Assembly (NCBI RefSeq): GCF_004348685.1
Contig: NZ_SMKO01000007.1
Span: 1 to 64,000 of the forward strand
Source: Nonomuraea deserti
Lineage (GTDB): Bacteria; Actinomycetota; Actinomycetes; Streptosporangiales; Streptosporangiaceae
Direction: 5' to 3'
Length of the DNA: 64,000 nt
Under the pieces are notes generated by a model. The model was not told the origin of the DNA, did no database searches, and saw only the letters and a program-made list of their open reading frames with translations. Made by a program: the position numbers and the translations under genes. Position 1 is the first letter of the stretch; each line of letters opens with the position of its first letter. This document shows positions 8,162 through 17,131 of this stretch, in pieces.

Positions 8162-9063
8162 TGGGCCGGGTCGCCGTCGTGATCGTCACCTACAACAGCG
8201 CGTCCGTGCTCGCCGGCTGCCTCGACTCGCTGGCGCGGGGCGCGGAAGGGGTGGAGCTGGCGGACGTGGTGGTGGCCGACAACGCCTCCAGGGACGACTC
8301 CGTGGCCGTCGCCGAGCGGGCGGGGGTCACGGTGGTCCAGGTCGGCAGGAACGCCGGGTACGCCGCCGCGATCAACGCCGGGACCGCCGTGCTCGACCTC
8401 GACGGGCTCGACGGCATCTACGTGCTCAACCCCGACTGCCGGCTGCGTCCCGGGTCGATCGCGCCGCTGCTCGGCTGCCTGCGAGAGCCCGGCAGGGGCA
8501 TCGCGGTCCCCTACATGGTCAACCCCGACGGCACGCTGCAGCCGTCGCTGCGCCGGACGCCGACCGTGGGCAGGGCGCTGGCCGAGGCGCTGGTCGGCGG
8601 GGCGCTGGCCGGGCGCGTCGGCGGGCTGGGCGAGCTGGTGACCGATCCGCGCGACTACGCGCGTCCCGGCGCGTACGCCTGGGCGACGGGCGCGGCCATG
8701 CTGCTCAAGCCGCGGGTCATCCGCGAGGTGGGCGCGTGGGACGAGTCGTTCCTGCTCTACAGCGAGGAGACGGACTACTGCCTGCGCGCCGCCGACCTGG
8801 GATGGACGACGTGGTACGAGCCCGCGTCGGTGATCGAGCACATCGGCGGCGACTCGGGCGTGAATCCGACGCTGGCGGCGCTGCTCGTCGTGAACAAGGT
8901 GCGCCTGTACCGGCGGCGCCACGGGCCGGCGTCGGGGGCCGCGTACTACCTGGCCGTGCTGGCCGGTGAGGCGGTTCGGGCGCTGGCCGGGCGGCGTACG
9001 TCGCGGGCCTGCGTGGTGGCGCTGCTGCGGCCGTCACGCCGGATGACGGCGCTGCCGCAATGA
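8161..9063 (+). CDS. Glycosyltransferase family 2 (rhamnosyltransferase-like)
   Basis: 300 residues with a GT-A fold: VVIVTYNSASVLAGCLDSL at the N-terminus, ADNASRDDS, NAGYAAAINAG, the DxD-like NPDCRL, and the acceptor-region WDESFLLYSEETDYCLRA. This pattern is that of WbbL-type transferases adding rhamnose or a similar sugar to a lipid-linked acceptor at the membrane. It begins one base inside the preceding stop and its own stop overlaps the next gene by four bases (ATGA), making a tight three-gene unit. Confidence 0.85.
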   Translation: MGRVAVVIVTYNSASVLAGCLDSLARGAEGVELADVVVADNASRDDSVAVAERAGVTVVQVGRNAGYAAAINAGTAVLDLDGLDGIYVLNPDCRLRPGSIAPLLGCLREPGRGIAVPYMVNPDGTLQPSLRRTPTVGRALAEALVGGALAGRVGGLGELVTDPRDYARPGAYAWATGAAMLLKPRVIREVGAWDESFLLYSEETDYCLRAADLGWTTWYEPASVIEHIGGDSGVNPTLAALLVVNKVRLYRRRHGPASGAAYYLAVLAGEAVRALAGRRTSRACVVALLRPSRRMTALPQ

Positions 9064-10079
9064 GCGGGCTGCGGGTGGAACGGTTCACCGCGCTCGCCCC
9101 GGCCGAGCTGGAGTCCTGGCACGCGCTGCGCGCGGCCAACCCGGCCCTGGACAGCCCTTATTTCCATCCGGGTTTCTCGGCGGCCGTGCACGCCGCGGGG
9201 CGGCCGGTCCACGTGGCGGTCGCGCGCGACGGCGGCACGCCCGTCGCGTTCCTGCCGCACCACCGCGAGGGGCGGCTGCTGCGCCCTGTGGGCTGGCCCG
9301 GCGCGGACTTCCAGGGGCCGATCCTGGCCGCCGGCACCGGGTTCCGGCCGCTCGACCTGCTCGGGAACGGGGCCGCCGCCTACACGTTCGACCACCTGGT
9401 GGAGGCGGCGCCCGGTTTCGAGCGGTGGGTGGTCTCCCGCAGGCCGTCGCCGTACCTGGACGTGACCGGCGGGCTGGCGGGCTATCTGGGCCGGGCCTCG
9501 CGCAGCGGCAAGGAGAACATGGGGCAGGCCAGGCGGCGGGCCGCGAAGGCGGGGCGGGAGCTCGGGGAGCTGCGGTTCGTGGCGGCCTCGTCCGACCCGA
9601 AGGCGCTGGCGCGGGTGATCGAGTTGAAGCGGGCGCAGTACGCCGCGACCGGCGCCAAGGACTACTTCGCCGAGCCGGACCGGGTCCGGCTGCTCGACGG
9701 CCTGCTGCGCGCCCGCGACCCCGGTTTCGGCGGCGTGCTGTCCACGCTGCACGCCGGGGAGCACCTGCTCGCGGCGCACTTCGGGCTCAGGTCGGGTGCG
9801 GTCCTGCACTGGTGGTTCCCGGTCTACGACCCCGCCTTCGCCCGGCTGTCGCCGGGCTGGATCCTGCTGCGCGAGCTGGTGGCCGCCGCCCCGGCGCTCG
9901 GGGTCGCCCGCATCGATCTCGGCAGGGGCGAGGACGAGTACAAGCGGCGGGCGAAGACCGGCGAGAGCGTGGTCTGCCAGGGCGTCGTCACCAGGAATCC
10001 GGTACGCAGAGCCGTCGCGTCGGCGCTGTCGGAGGCGAGGGCGATCGCACGATCGGTCAGGTCGCGGAGAAAACCGTAA
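9060..10079 (+). CDS. CelD/BcsL-type GNAT acyltransferase
   Basis: 339 residues. The two-lobed GNAT layout of the CelD/BcsL family is visible: an N-terminal lobe with SPYFHPGFSAAV, and a C-terminal lobe with GVLSTLHAGEHLLAAHFGL, WWFPVYDPAFARLSPGWILLREL and the terminal DLGRGEDEYKRR. Members sit in exopolysaccharide and cellulose clusters and are thought to acylate polysaccharide precursors. It is translationally coupled (ATGA) to the preceding glycosyltransferase. Acyl donor and acceptor are unknown. Confidence 0.8.
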   Translation: MSGLRVERFTALAPAELESWHALRAANPALDSPYFHPGFSAAVHAAGRPVHVAVARDGGTPVAFLPHHREGRLLRPVGWPGADFQGPILAAGTGFRPLDLLGNGAAAYTFDHLVEAAPGFERWVVSRRPSPYLDVTGGLAGYLGRASRSGKENMGQARRRAAKAGRELGELRFVAASSDPKALARVIELKRAQYAATGAKDYFAEPDRVRLLDGLLRARDPGFGGVLSTLHAGEHLLAAHFGLRSGAVLHWWFPVYDPAFARLSPGWILLRELVAAAPALGVARIDLGRGEDEYKRRAKTGESVVCQGVVTRNPVRRAVASALSEARAIARSVRSRRKP

Positions 10080-10103
10080 CGTTCCAACGGACATGCCCGA
10101 CAT
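10076..10103 (+). promoter_or_regulatory. Putative ECF-type promoter, copy 2
   Basis: GTAAC, 17 bases, CGACAT; overlaps the end of the acyltransferase gene and lies 77 bases before the GTG of the sugar dehydrogenase. Weaker match than the 7440 and 17068 copies. Confidence 0.35.
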
Positions 10104-10180
10104 ATCGGTGGAGGCGGGGGAGATCGCGCGCTGCCCTCCAGACGGCGGTCCACAGCAGACGGTCCCTAACGGAGGCGGCT

Positions 10181-11488
10181 GTGCGAATTAGTGTCTTCGG
10201 ACTCGGTTACGTCGGATGCGTCTCGGCGGCCTGCCTGGCCTCCATGGGACACCAGGTCGTGGGCGTCGACGTCAACCAGGCCAAGGTCGATCTCATCAAC
10301 GGCGGCCGCGCGCCGATCGTCGAGGAGCGCATCGGGGAACTGGTCGCGACGTCCGTCGCCGGCGGCACGCTGCGCGCCACCACGGACGCCGCCCGGGCCG
10401 TCAGGGACAGCGAGGTGTCGCTGGTCTGCGTGGGCACCCCGTCATCGTCCAACGGCAGCCTGTCGACGACCTTCCTGGAGCGGGTGGCCGAGCAGATCGG
10501 CCGCTCGCTGGCCGCGGGCCACGTGGTGGTCTTCCGCAGCACCATGCTCCCGGGCACCTGCGCCGACCTGCTCGTCCCGATCCTGGAGCTGTCGTCGGGA
10601 CTGCGGGCGGGCGTGGACTTCGGGGTGGCGGTCAACCCCGAGTTCCTGCGCGAGGGCACCAGCGTGCGCGACTTCTTCGCGCCGCCCAAGACGGTGATCG
10701 GCGAGTCGGACGAGGCCGCCGGCGACGTGGTCGCCGCGCTGTACGACGGGCTGCCCGGCGACGTCTTCAGGGTGCCGATCCCCGTCGCCGAGATGGCCAA
10801 ATATGCGGACAACGCCTTCCACGCGGTGAAGATCGGGTTCGCCAACGAGCTGGGCGCGATCTGCCAGGCCATGGGCCTCGACTCGCACCGCGTGATGGAC
10901 GTGTTCCTGGCCGACCGCAAGCTCAACATCAGCCCCGCCTACCTGCGGCCCGGCTTCGCCTTCGGCGGCTCCTGCCTGCCCAAGGATCTGCGCGGCCTGG
11001 TCTACGCGGCACGCAAGGCCGACGTGTCCGTCCCGCTGCTCTCCCACGTGCTCCCCGCCAACGAGGCCCACCTCCAGCGCGCCTTCGACCTGGTCACCGC
11101 CGCGGGCCGGCGCAGGATCGGCCTGTTCGGGCTTTCGTTCAAACCCGGCACGGACGACCTGCGCGAGAGCCCTCTCGTCGAGCTCGCGGAACGGCTCCTC
11201 GGCAAGGGCTACGACCTGCGCATCTACGACGCCAACGTGACACTGTCGCGGCTCGTGGGGGCCAACCGCGCCTACATCGCCGAACGCCTGCCCCACCTGG
11301 GCGACCTGCTCGGCGACTCGGTGGACGAGGTCCTCCGGCACGCCGAGGTGTGCGTGATCGGGTGCGCGGACCCGACGGTGCTCGACGCGCTGAGCCGCGC
11401 GGGCGACCGCAGGATCGTCGATCTCGTACGCGTTCCTGACGCGGAGGCCCAGCGGGGCAGAAGGGACTACACCGGCATTGCGTGGTAG
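10181..11488 (+). CDS. GDP-mannose 6-dehydrogenase (AlgD-like UDPG/GDP-mannose dehydrogenase)
   Basis: 435 residues from a GTG preceded by GGAGG. Rossmann motif ISVFGLGYVGCVSAA; catalytic Cys in GFAFGGSCLPKDLRGL. The C-terminal segment SFKPGTDDLRESPLVELAE and the following GKGYDLRIYDANV match AlgD, the GDP-mannose dehydrogenase of alginate synthesis, more closely than typical UDP-glucose dehydrogenases. The reaction would be four-electron, NAD-dependent oxidation of GDP-mannose to GDP-mannuronate. This implies a uronic acid in the polymer. It overlaps the next glycosyltransferase by 11 bases. Substrate (GDP-Man versus UDP-Glc) is inferred from motif similarity only. Confidence 0.85.
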   Translation: MRISVFGLGYVGCVSAACLASMGHQVVGVDVNQAKVDLINGGRAPIVEERIGELVATSVAGGTLRATTDAARAVRDSEVSLVCVGTPSSSNGSLSTTFLERVAEQIGRSLAAGHVVVFRSTMLPGTCADLLVPILELSSGLRAGVDFGVAVNPEFLREGTSVRDFFAPPKTVIGESDEAAGDVVAALYDGLPGDVFRVPIPVAEMAKYADNAFHAVKIGFANELGAICQAMGLDSHRVMDVFLADRKLNISPAYLRPGFAFGGSCLPKDLRGLVYAARKADVSVPLLSHVLPANEAHLQRAFDLVTAAGRRRIGLFGLSFKPGTDDLRESPLVELAERLLGKGYDLRIYDANVTLSRLVGANRAYIAERLPHLGDLLGDSVDEVLRHAEVCVIGCADPTVLDALSRAGDRRIVDLVRVPDAEAQRGRRDYTGIAW

Positions 11489-12662
11489 AGCGCTCATCCT
11501 CGTCGAGAATCTGTCCGTACCGATGGACCGGCGCGTCTGGCAGGAGTGCACGGCCCTGTACCAGGCGGGCTGGGAGGTGCACGTCATCTGCCCGCGGGGC
11601 GCCAAGCAGGACACCGAGCCCGAGGCCGTCATCGACGGCATCCACATCCACCGCTACCCGCTGCGCGCCGCCACCGGCGGCCCTCTCGGCTACCTGCGTG
11701 AGTACGGCTCTGCGCTGTGGCACACCTTCCGCCTGGCCAGGCGGCTCGGCACGTTCGACGTGGTGCACGGCTGCAACCCGCCCGACCTGTTCTTCCTGGT
11801 GGCGCGGGCCACGCGGGGCAAGGGCACGCGGTTCGTCTTCGACCAGCACGACCTGGTGCCCGAGCTCTACCTGTCGCGCTTCGGCCGGGGCGAGGACCTG
11901 CTGTACCGCGCGGTGCGCGGGCTGGAGCGGATGACGTACCGGGCCGCGCACGTGGTGATCGCGACCAACGAGAGCTACAAGCAGGTGGCGCTGTCGCGGG
12001 GCGGCAAACGTCCCGAGGAGGTCTTCGTGGTGCGCAGCGCCCCGGCGGTCGAGCGGTTCCACCAGGTGCCGCCCGACGAGAGCCTGCGGCGCGGCAAGCC
12101 GTACCTGCTGTGCTACCTGGGCGTGATGGGGCCGCAGGACGGCGTGGACTACGCGCTGCGCAGCCTGGCCCGGCTGCGGGACGAGCACGGGCGTACGGAC
12201 TGGCACGCGGTGTTCGTCGGCGGCGGCGACACCTTCGACGCGATGGTGGCGCTCTCCCGCGAGCTGGGCCTGGCGGACGCCGTCGAGTTCACCGGCAGGA
12301 TCCCCGACGAGGACCTGCTGCGCCACCTGTCCACGGCCGACGTGTGCCTGTCGCCCGACCCGCTCAACCCGCTCAACGACGTCTCCACGATGAACAAGAT
12401 CATGGAGTACATGGCCATGGCCAGGCCCATCGTCTCCTTCGAGCTGCGCGAGGCGCGGGTGTCGGCGGGCGAGGCGGCCCTGTACGCGCCCGCGAACGAC
12501 GAGTCGGAGTTCGCCAAGCTGATCGCGCGCCTGCTCGACGATCCGGACGAGCGGCGGCGGATGGGCGAGATCGGCCGCGCCAGGGTCGCGGGCCCGCTGT
12601 CCTGGCAACGTTCGAAGGCGGCGTTACTGGCGGCCTACGAGGCCGCCGTGGGGTCGCGATGA
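11478..12662 (+). CDS. Glycosyltransferase family 4
   Basis: 394 residues, GT-B fold. The TTG start gives MRGRALILVENLSVPMDRRVW, a common beginning for this group. Recognisable elements are VHGCNPPDLFFL, FDQHDLVPELY, LGVMGPQDGVDYAL (start of the C-terminal Rossmann lobe), VEFTGRIPDEDLLRHLSTADVCLSPDP, and the nucleotide-sugar binding MNKIMEYMAMARPIV. It should transfer a sugar, possibly the uronic acid made by the preceding dehydrogenase, to a lipid-linked oligosaccharide. Its 3' end overlaps the convergent glycosyltransferase gene by 28 bases. Confidence 0.85.
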   Translation: MRGRALILVENLSVPMDRRVWQECTALYQAGWEVHVICPRGAKQDTEPEAVIDGIHIHRYPLRAATGGPLGYLREYGSALWHTFRLARRLGTFDVVHGCNPPDLFFLVARATRGKGTRFVFDQHDLVPELYLSRFGRGEDLLYRAVRGLERMTYRAAHVVIATNESYKQVALSRGGKRPEEVFVVRSAPAVERFHQVPPDESLRRGKPYLLCYLGVMGPQDGVDYALRSLARLRDEHGRTDWHAVFVGGGDTFDAMVALSRELGLADAVEFTGRIPDEDLLRHLSTADVCLSPDPLNPLNDVSTMNKIMEYMAMARPIVSFELREARVSAGEAALYAPANDESEFAKLIARLLDDPDERRRMGEIGRARVAGPLSWQRSKAALLAAYEAAVGSR

Positions 12663-13480
12663 CGGCTGCCGGCGTCGGTGCCCCAGCTCGTCCTGCCGCC
12701 GCGGAGCCTGGTGAGCAGCCGGTCCATGGCCAGGACGGCCAGGTAACAGGCGGCGTCGAGCGGGCTGACCGCCCGCGAGGCCAGCAGCGCGCGCAGCGCG
12801 CCCGGGCGCAGCGGGCGCGCGGGCACGCCCAGCTCGGCGAGCTGCCTGTTGCCCTGCCTGACCCTGACCCGCCGGCGCAGGTGGGCGCGGACCGTGCGGG
12901 CGGGACGCACGACGGAGCGCGCCCGCGCCACCACGACCCGCTCGTCGCCGGTGAAGCAGCCGTCCACCCAGCCGTCGTCGGAGATCACGTCGGGCAGCGG
13001 GAAGGCCCGCCCGTGCCCGCGCTCGTCGAGCACGTAGACGCCGACGCCCGCGAGCGCCCTGCCCGGCGCGATGAGCCGGTCGTGCACCCGGTGCACGCGA
13101 CGGACCACGGGGCCCGTACCGGACAGGTCCCACTCCGGCGCGGGCGCGCAGGCGAGCACGCCCGGCGGGGCGGCCGCGGCGGCGAGCGCCCGCACGGAGG
13201 CGGCGTCGATCCGCACGTCCGCGTCGAGGTAGACGCGCGGGAAGGTCGCGCACGCCGCGTCGCCCAGGCGCAGCGCGTGGGCCTTGCCGGGGGTCGCGGT
13301 CTCCAGGACCCGCACGCCCGGCCGTGCCGCGGCCCGGGCGGTGCGGTCGGTGCAGGCGTTGGCCACCACGACGACGTCGAACTCGCCCGGCGCGGTCCCG
13401 GCGAGCAGCAGGTCCAGCCCTTCCGCGACGACCGATTCCTCGTTGTGCGCCGGGATGACGACGCTGACCACCGGCTTCAC
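12635..13480 (-). CDS. Glycosyltransferase family 2
   Basis: 281 residues. GT-A start VVSVVIPAHNEESVVAEGL, then VVVVANACTDRTA, GKAHALRLGD and the DxD motif in VYLDADVRID. The C-terminal part is Arg-rich and less conserved. Such enzymes transfer a sugar to a lipid-linked acceptor on the cytoplasmic face. It runs against its neighbours: its tail overlaps the upstream GT4 gene and its start is 26 bases from the divergent epimerase gene, so a divergent promoter must be packed into that gap. Confidence 0.8.
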   Translation of the reverse strand: MKPVVSVVIPAHNEESVVAEGLDLLLAGTAPGEFDVVVVANACTDRTARAAARPGVRVLETATPGKAHALRLGDAACATFPRVYLDADVRIDAASVRALAAAAAPPGVLACAPAPEWDLSGTGPVVRRVHRVHDRLIAPGRALAGVGVYVLDERGHGRAFPLPDVISDDGWVDGCFTGDERVVVARARSVVRPARTVRAHLRRRVRVRQGNRQLAELGVPARPLRPGALRALLASRAVSPLDAACYLAVLAMDRLLTRLRGGRTSWGTDAGSRHRDPTAAS

Positions 13481-13506
13481 CGGACCGCCTCCAGGAAGGA
13501 CGACAC

Positions 13507-14055
13507 ATGAAAGCAGAGCAGGGCGAGCTCGACGGGGTCGTACTGTTCAGGCCGGCGCCGCACCACGACAGCCGCGGCCTGTTCACCAGGACCTTCGACG
13601 CCGCCGTCGCCGCCGAGGCCGGCCTGGCCCCCGCGACCTTCATCCAGGACAGCCAGTCGCGCTCGCGGCGCGGCACGGTCCGCGGCCTGCACGGGCGGTC
13701 GGGCCAGGGCGAGTCGAAGCTCGTCAGGTGCGCCCGCGGCGCGGTCCACGACGTGCTGGTGGACATCAGGCCGCACTCGCCGACGTTCGGGCGCAGCATG
13801 GCGGTGCGGCTCGACGACGAGGACTTCGTCACGCTGTACGTGCCCGCGGGCCTCCTGCACGGTTTCCAGGCGCTCACCGAGCCCGCCGACACCTGCTACC
13901 GCATCGACAGGGAGCACGATCCCGCCGAGGACCTGGCGGTCCGCTACGACGATCCGGACCTGCGGATAGCCTGGCCGCTCCCCGTCACGGAGGTCAGCCG
14001 GCGCGACCGGGAGGCGGGCTCGTGGGCGGGCCTGCTGCGGCGGCTGGGCGGCTGA
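13507..14055 (+). CDS. dTDP-4-dehydrorhamnose 3,5-epimerase family protein
   Basis: 182 residues, the normal RmlC cupin length. Visible motifs: DSRGLFTRTF, QDSQSRSRRGTVRGLHGR (catalytic His in RGLH), KLVRCARGAVHDVLVDIR, and LYVPAGLLHGFQAL followed by the Tyr of TCYRID. It epimerises C3 and C5 of a 4-keto-6-deoxyhexose nucleotide. A second RmlC-like gene is at 27246-27824; which one serves dTDP-rhamnose cannot be decided, though the other is nearer rmlABD. It precedes the beta-helix lipoprotein by three bases. Confidence 0.85.
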   Translation: MKAEQGELDGVVLFRPAPHHDSRGLFTRTFDAAVAAEAGLAPATFIQDSQSRSRRGTVRGLHGRSGQGESKLVRCARGAVHDVLVDIRPHSPTFGRSMAVRLDDEDFVTLYVPAGLLHGFQALTEPADTCYRIDREHDPAEDLAVRYDDPDLRIAWPLPVTEVSRRDREAGSWAGLLRRLGG

Positions 14056-14058
14056 GCG

Positions 14059-14955
14059 ATGCGCCGACCCCTCCGCCTGCTGCCGGCCGTCGCGGTGCTG
14101 GCCACGGCCTGCCAGGCCGCGCCCGCCGAGCCGCCGCCGAGCCCCTCCCCCACGCCGAGCATCACCAGGGCCGACGGCTCGTCCTGCCCCGACCATCCCA
14201 CCCCGGCCTGCACGGGCGCGCCCCGCGGGATCAGGCTGACCAAGGTACGGCTCGACACGGAGAACGTCGCCTACCGCGTCAGGAAGCCCGGCACCGTGCT
14301 CGACGGTGTCCACGTGCCCGGCCACCTGCTGATTCACGCGGACGACGTGACCGTCAGGAACAGCGTGATCGACGGCGACGTGATCAACTCCGACGGCCCC
14401 GAGTCGTTCCGGTTCACCATCACCGACACCACGGTGGGCACCACGGACAAGTGCGAGCCGCTGCCCGGGATCGGCTACGACAAGTACGAGGCGACCAGGG
14501 TGCTGGTGCAGGGGCACAGCGACGGCTTCCGGGTCTCCGGCGACGACGTCGAGATCCGCGACTCGTTCGTGAAGTTGTGCTCGAACCCCGGCGACCACTC
14601 CGACGGCATCCAGGCCTACAACGGCGGCAAGGGGCTGCTGTTCCACCACAACACCGTCGACCAGCGCGAGGCGAAGCACATCACCGCCCCCATCTTCCTG
14701 GTCGACGAGAAGTCGGAGGACGTGGTCGTCACCGACAACCTCGTCATGGGGGGCACGTACAGCGTGCAGGTGCGCAACGCCCGCGGCAGGCAGGTCGTGC
14801 GCGGCAACAAGCTGGTCGACAAGTCGTGGGTGTACGGGCCCGTCGACTCCGAGTGCGGCAGGACGGAGTGGTCCGGCAACGAGCTGGTCACCATCGACGA
14901 GAGCTATCGGGTCACCTCTATCGTCGGCCCGCTGGTCTGCGAGGGTGAGAGCTGA
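14059..14955 (+). CDS. Lipoprotein with right-handed parallel beta-helix
   Basis: 298 residues. Lipobox-like LATAC gives a lipidated Cys at about residue 20, followed by a Pro/Ser linker. The body has repeated beta-helix rungs (VTVRNSVIDG, VEIRDSFVK, LLFHHNTVDQ, VVVTDNLVMGG, VVRGNKLVD) and several Cys that may form disulfides. HSDGIQAY matches HNDGVQAF of the paralogue at 5516-6448. A surface-attached polysaccharide-modifying or -binding role fits the locus. Catalytic residues are not identifiable. Its last 52 bases overlap the convergent O-antigen ligase gene. Confidence 0.68.
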   Translation: MRRPLRLLPAVAVLATACQAAPAEPPPSPSPTPSITRADGSSCPDHPTPACTGAPRGIRLTKVRLDTENVAYRVRKPGTVLDGVHVPGHLLIHADDVTVRNSVIDGDVINSDGPESFRFTITDTTVGTTDKCEPLPGIGYDKYEATRVLVQGHSDGFRVSGDDVEIRDSFVKLCSNPGDHSDGIQAYNGGKGLLFHHNTVDQREAKHITAPIFLVDEKSEDVVVTDNLVMGGTYSVQVRNARGRQVVRGNKLVDKSWVYGPVDSECGRTEWSGNELVTIDESYRVTSIVGPLVCEGES

Positions 14956-16250
14956 TCGGCCCGCGCGGCCCGCAGCAGGGCGCCGGCCGCGCCGACGAGC
15001 ACGAACGCGATCCCGGTCACGGTCGCGAACGACAGCAGGTCGAAGGTGAACGACCCGGCGAGCGGCACGAGCAGGCAGGCGGCGACGGTGAGCCCGAGGT
15101 CGCGGTCGCCGGGGTCGGCGCTCAGGTGCCGGGCCCTCAGCGCCGCGTAGCAGGCCACCACGAACACCGACGCGTACGCCACGGTCCCGATCAGCCCGGT
15201 CTCCACCATCGACAGGATGTACTGGTTGTCGAAGATCTGGTGCTTGGGGGCGTACCAGGTGCCCAGGCCGCGGCCGAGCCAGAAGTGCCGGCCGATCTCC
15301 TGGCCGGCGACGGCGTAGTCGTGGGTCCTGTACTGGATGCTCTCGTCGTTGCCGAGGTCGGTGAACAGCCCGGCGATGGCCCCGAGCAGGCCGGGGACCG
15401 CGACCCAGATGGCCGCCATGAACCCGGCGCCCGCCAGCAGCGCCCGCAGCCGCCGCCGCGCGGGCCAGCCGGCGAACAGCACCACGCCGGCCACGAAGAG
15501 GCTCAGCATGGCGGAGCGCGACACGGAGAACATCAGGCCGAGCCCGATGAGGAGCGTGCACGCCCACCAGCGCAGCGCCGGCTCGCCGCGCAGGCGCGCC
15601 TTGACGGCGAGGTGGGCGGCCAGCGGGAGCAGCATGGCGCAGGCGACGCCGAACTCGATGGGGTGGCCGGTGGTGGCCGCGACGCGGCGCAGCTCGGCCC
15701 GCTCCAGGACGAACGAGTCGCCCTCGGTGCTGTAGCGCAGGATCGGCAGTTCCATGAACCTGGTCAGGTCCACCGAGAACAGGAACTGGAAGGCGCCGAT
15801 CACCGAGATCGCCGCCCCGGCCACCACCAGCGTCTTCAGCACGAAGTCGAGCCGCCGCAGGCCCCGCACGCCGTCGCAGACCGTGAGCGCGATGCCGACG
15901 GTCGCGATCACCAGCACGAAGGAGTGGTCGCTCAGGTTGAGCTCGTCGGAGTCCATGTACCCGTACGTGGTGAACCCGAAGGTCGCCAGCATCGCGGTGA
16001 AGTAGGCGAACAGGACCGTGCGCACGGGGTTGCGCCCCTTCGCGACGCCCAGGGTGAGCGTGAGCTGCGCGCACAACCAGAGCAGCGCCGCCGCGAGGCT
16101 CACCACGTTCGCGGGGGTGAGCGAGAGCGGCAGGTACTTCAGCACCAGCCGGGCGGGCACGACCAGCAGGACCACGGTGAAGACGGCGGCGACGGTGGCG
16201 CCGTCGGCGCGCCCCGGCAGCGGCGGGGCGCCGGGGGTCGCGGCGGCCAC
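14904..16250 (-). CDS. O-antigen ligase/polymerase-type membrane protein
   Basis: 448 residues with about eleven hydrophobic segments and one long extracytoplasmic loop between the late helices. The region RTHDYAVAGQEIGRHFWLGRGLGTWYAPKH, then FDNQYILSMVETGLIG, is the Wzy/WaaL (O-antigen ligase family) signature, where H/R residues act on undecaprenyl-linked sugar chains. In a Wzx/Wzy locus it is most likely the polymerase. Its start lies three bases after the stop of the Wzz-like gene, so both form an operon. Confidence 0.8.
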   Translation of the reverse strand: MAAATPGAPPLPGRADGATVAAVFTVVLLVVPARLVLKYLPLSLTPANVVSLAAALLWLCAQLTLTLGVAKGRNPVRTVLFAYFTAMLATFGFTTYGYMDSDELNLSDHSFVLVIATVGIALTVCDGVRGLRRLDFVLKTLVVAGAAISVIGAFQFLFSVDLTRFMELPILRYSTEGDSFVLERAELRRVAATTGHPIEFGVACAMLLPLAAHLAVKARLRGEPALRWWACTLLIGLGLMFSVSRSAMLSLFVAGVVLFAGWPARRRLRALLAGAGFMAAIWVAVPGLLGAIAGLFTDLGNDESIQYRTHDYAVAGQEIGRHFWLGRGLGTWYAPKHQIFDNQYILSMVETGLIGTVAYASVFVVACYAALRARHLSADPGDRDLGLTVAACLLVPLAGSFTFDLLSFATVTGIAFVLVGAAGALLRAARADQLSPSQTSGPTIEVTR

Positions 16251-16253
16251 CGG

Positions 16254-17000
16254 TTACGACCCCGGTTTCCTGGCCGTGACCAGTTCCTGCTCGCCGCCCG
16301 CGGGCTCGGGCTCGTCCCGTTCGCGCCGGGTTCCCGGCAGCCCGGGGAAACCGGCCCCGCGCGCCCCTGAGAGGCTTTCAGCGGCGAACGAGGCGCAGAG
16401 GGCGGCGATCAGCCCCAGACCGAGCGCCGCGGCGGCGGAGCGCAGCTTCCTGCCCTGCTGCGGCACGGGTGTGGTGGGCGGCACCGTCTCGCTGATCGTG
16501 ATGTAGGTCTCGGGTGGTGCCTGCACCTGCCGCTGGCGTACGTCCAGCTCCTGGCGGACCCGCTCGATGACCTCGCGGGCCATCCGCGTGGCCGCCTCGG
16601 GCGCGCGGCTCTCTCCCTCGACGAAGACCAGGGGGCCGGTCGCCAGCGACTCCAGGTTGTTGGTGCCGTTGGTGACCGCGTAGGCGGTGTCGCCGTCGGG
16701 GCGAACGCCCATCTCGGCCACCATGTCCGGCGTGCTCATGACGTTGATCAGCATCGACGCGGCCACGTCGAGCCCGTGGTCGAAGTTGAGCAGCGGGTTG
16801 ACCTGCGGGACGGGCTGGTCGGGGTCGGGTGGCACGGTCCCGCCGCTGGTGGGCGCGGTGAGCACGAGGACCGCGGAGACGGTGTAGGTGACGGGGATCG
16901 TGGAGTAGGTGTAGGACGCGCCGCCGACCGCCAGCAGGAAGGCCGGTAGGGCGACGAACCAGCGTCGCGTCAGGACAAGGACGGTCCCCCAGAAATCCAC
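16254..17000 (-). CDS. Wzz-like polysaccharide chain-length protein (kinase-less), first paralogue
   Basis: 248 residues. The GTG start is chosen because GGGGAGGG lies just upstream; an ATG 27 bases earlier has no ribosome site. Layout: membrane helix (about 15-35), extracytoplasmic region with NPLLNFDHGLDVAASMLINVMSTPD and a coiled segment rich in Arg/Glu, second helix (about 190-212), and a short acidic cytoplasmic tail. This is the co-polymerase fold without a BY-kinase domain. It resembles the protein at 17983-18927 (NPLLQFNDALRTTAGILILSTNTPD). It should set polymer length with the adjacent polymerase. Confidence 0.75.
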   Translation of the reverse strand: MDFWGTVLVLTRRWFVALPAFLLAVGGASYTYSTIPVTYTVSAVLVLTAPTSGGTVPPDPDQPVPQVNPLLNFDHGLDVAASMLINVMSTPDMVAEMGVRPDGDTAYAVTNGTNNLESLATGPLVFVEGESRAPEAATRMAREVIERVRQELDVRQRQVQAPPETYITISETVPPTTPVPQQGRKLRSAAAALGLGLIAALCASFAAESLSGARGAGFPGLPGTRRERDEPEPAGGEQELVTARKPGS

Positions 17001-17029
17001 GTGCCCTCCCCGCGAGTCCTGCCTCATGG

Positions 17030-17058
17030 ATGTCGCCGCGAATGGGGTGGAGCGTTAC
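17030..17058 (-). promoter_or_regulatory. Putative ECF-type promoter for the first Wzz-like gene
   Basis: GTAAC, 18 bases, CGACAT on the minus strand, 30 bases before the GTG. Its GTAAC is one arm of a perfect 8+8 inverted repeat (GCGTTACA and TGTAACGC, 7 bases apart, 17052-17074) whose other arm is the -35 of the divergent promoter. Confidence 0.35.
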
Positions 17059-17067
17059 ATCAACCCT

Positions 17068-17094
17068 GTAACGCCACCTCCGGCGACCCGATAA
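17068..17094 (+). promoter_or_regulatory. Putative ECF-type promoter, copy 3
   Basis: GTAAC, 16 bases, CGATAA, 37 bases before the GTG of the DUF6492 gene. Both elements and the spacing are identical to the copy at 7440-7466. Confidence 0.5.
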
Positions 17095-17131
17095 GGGGAA
17101 GGCAGGGGCGTTTCACGATGGGAGTCGGCCC

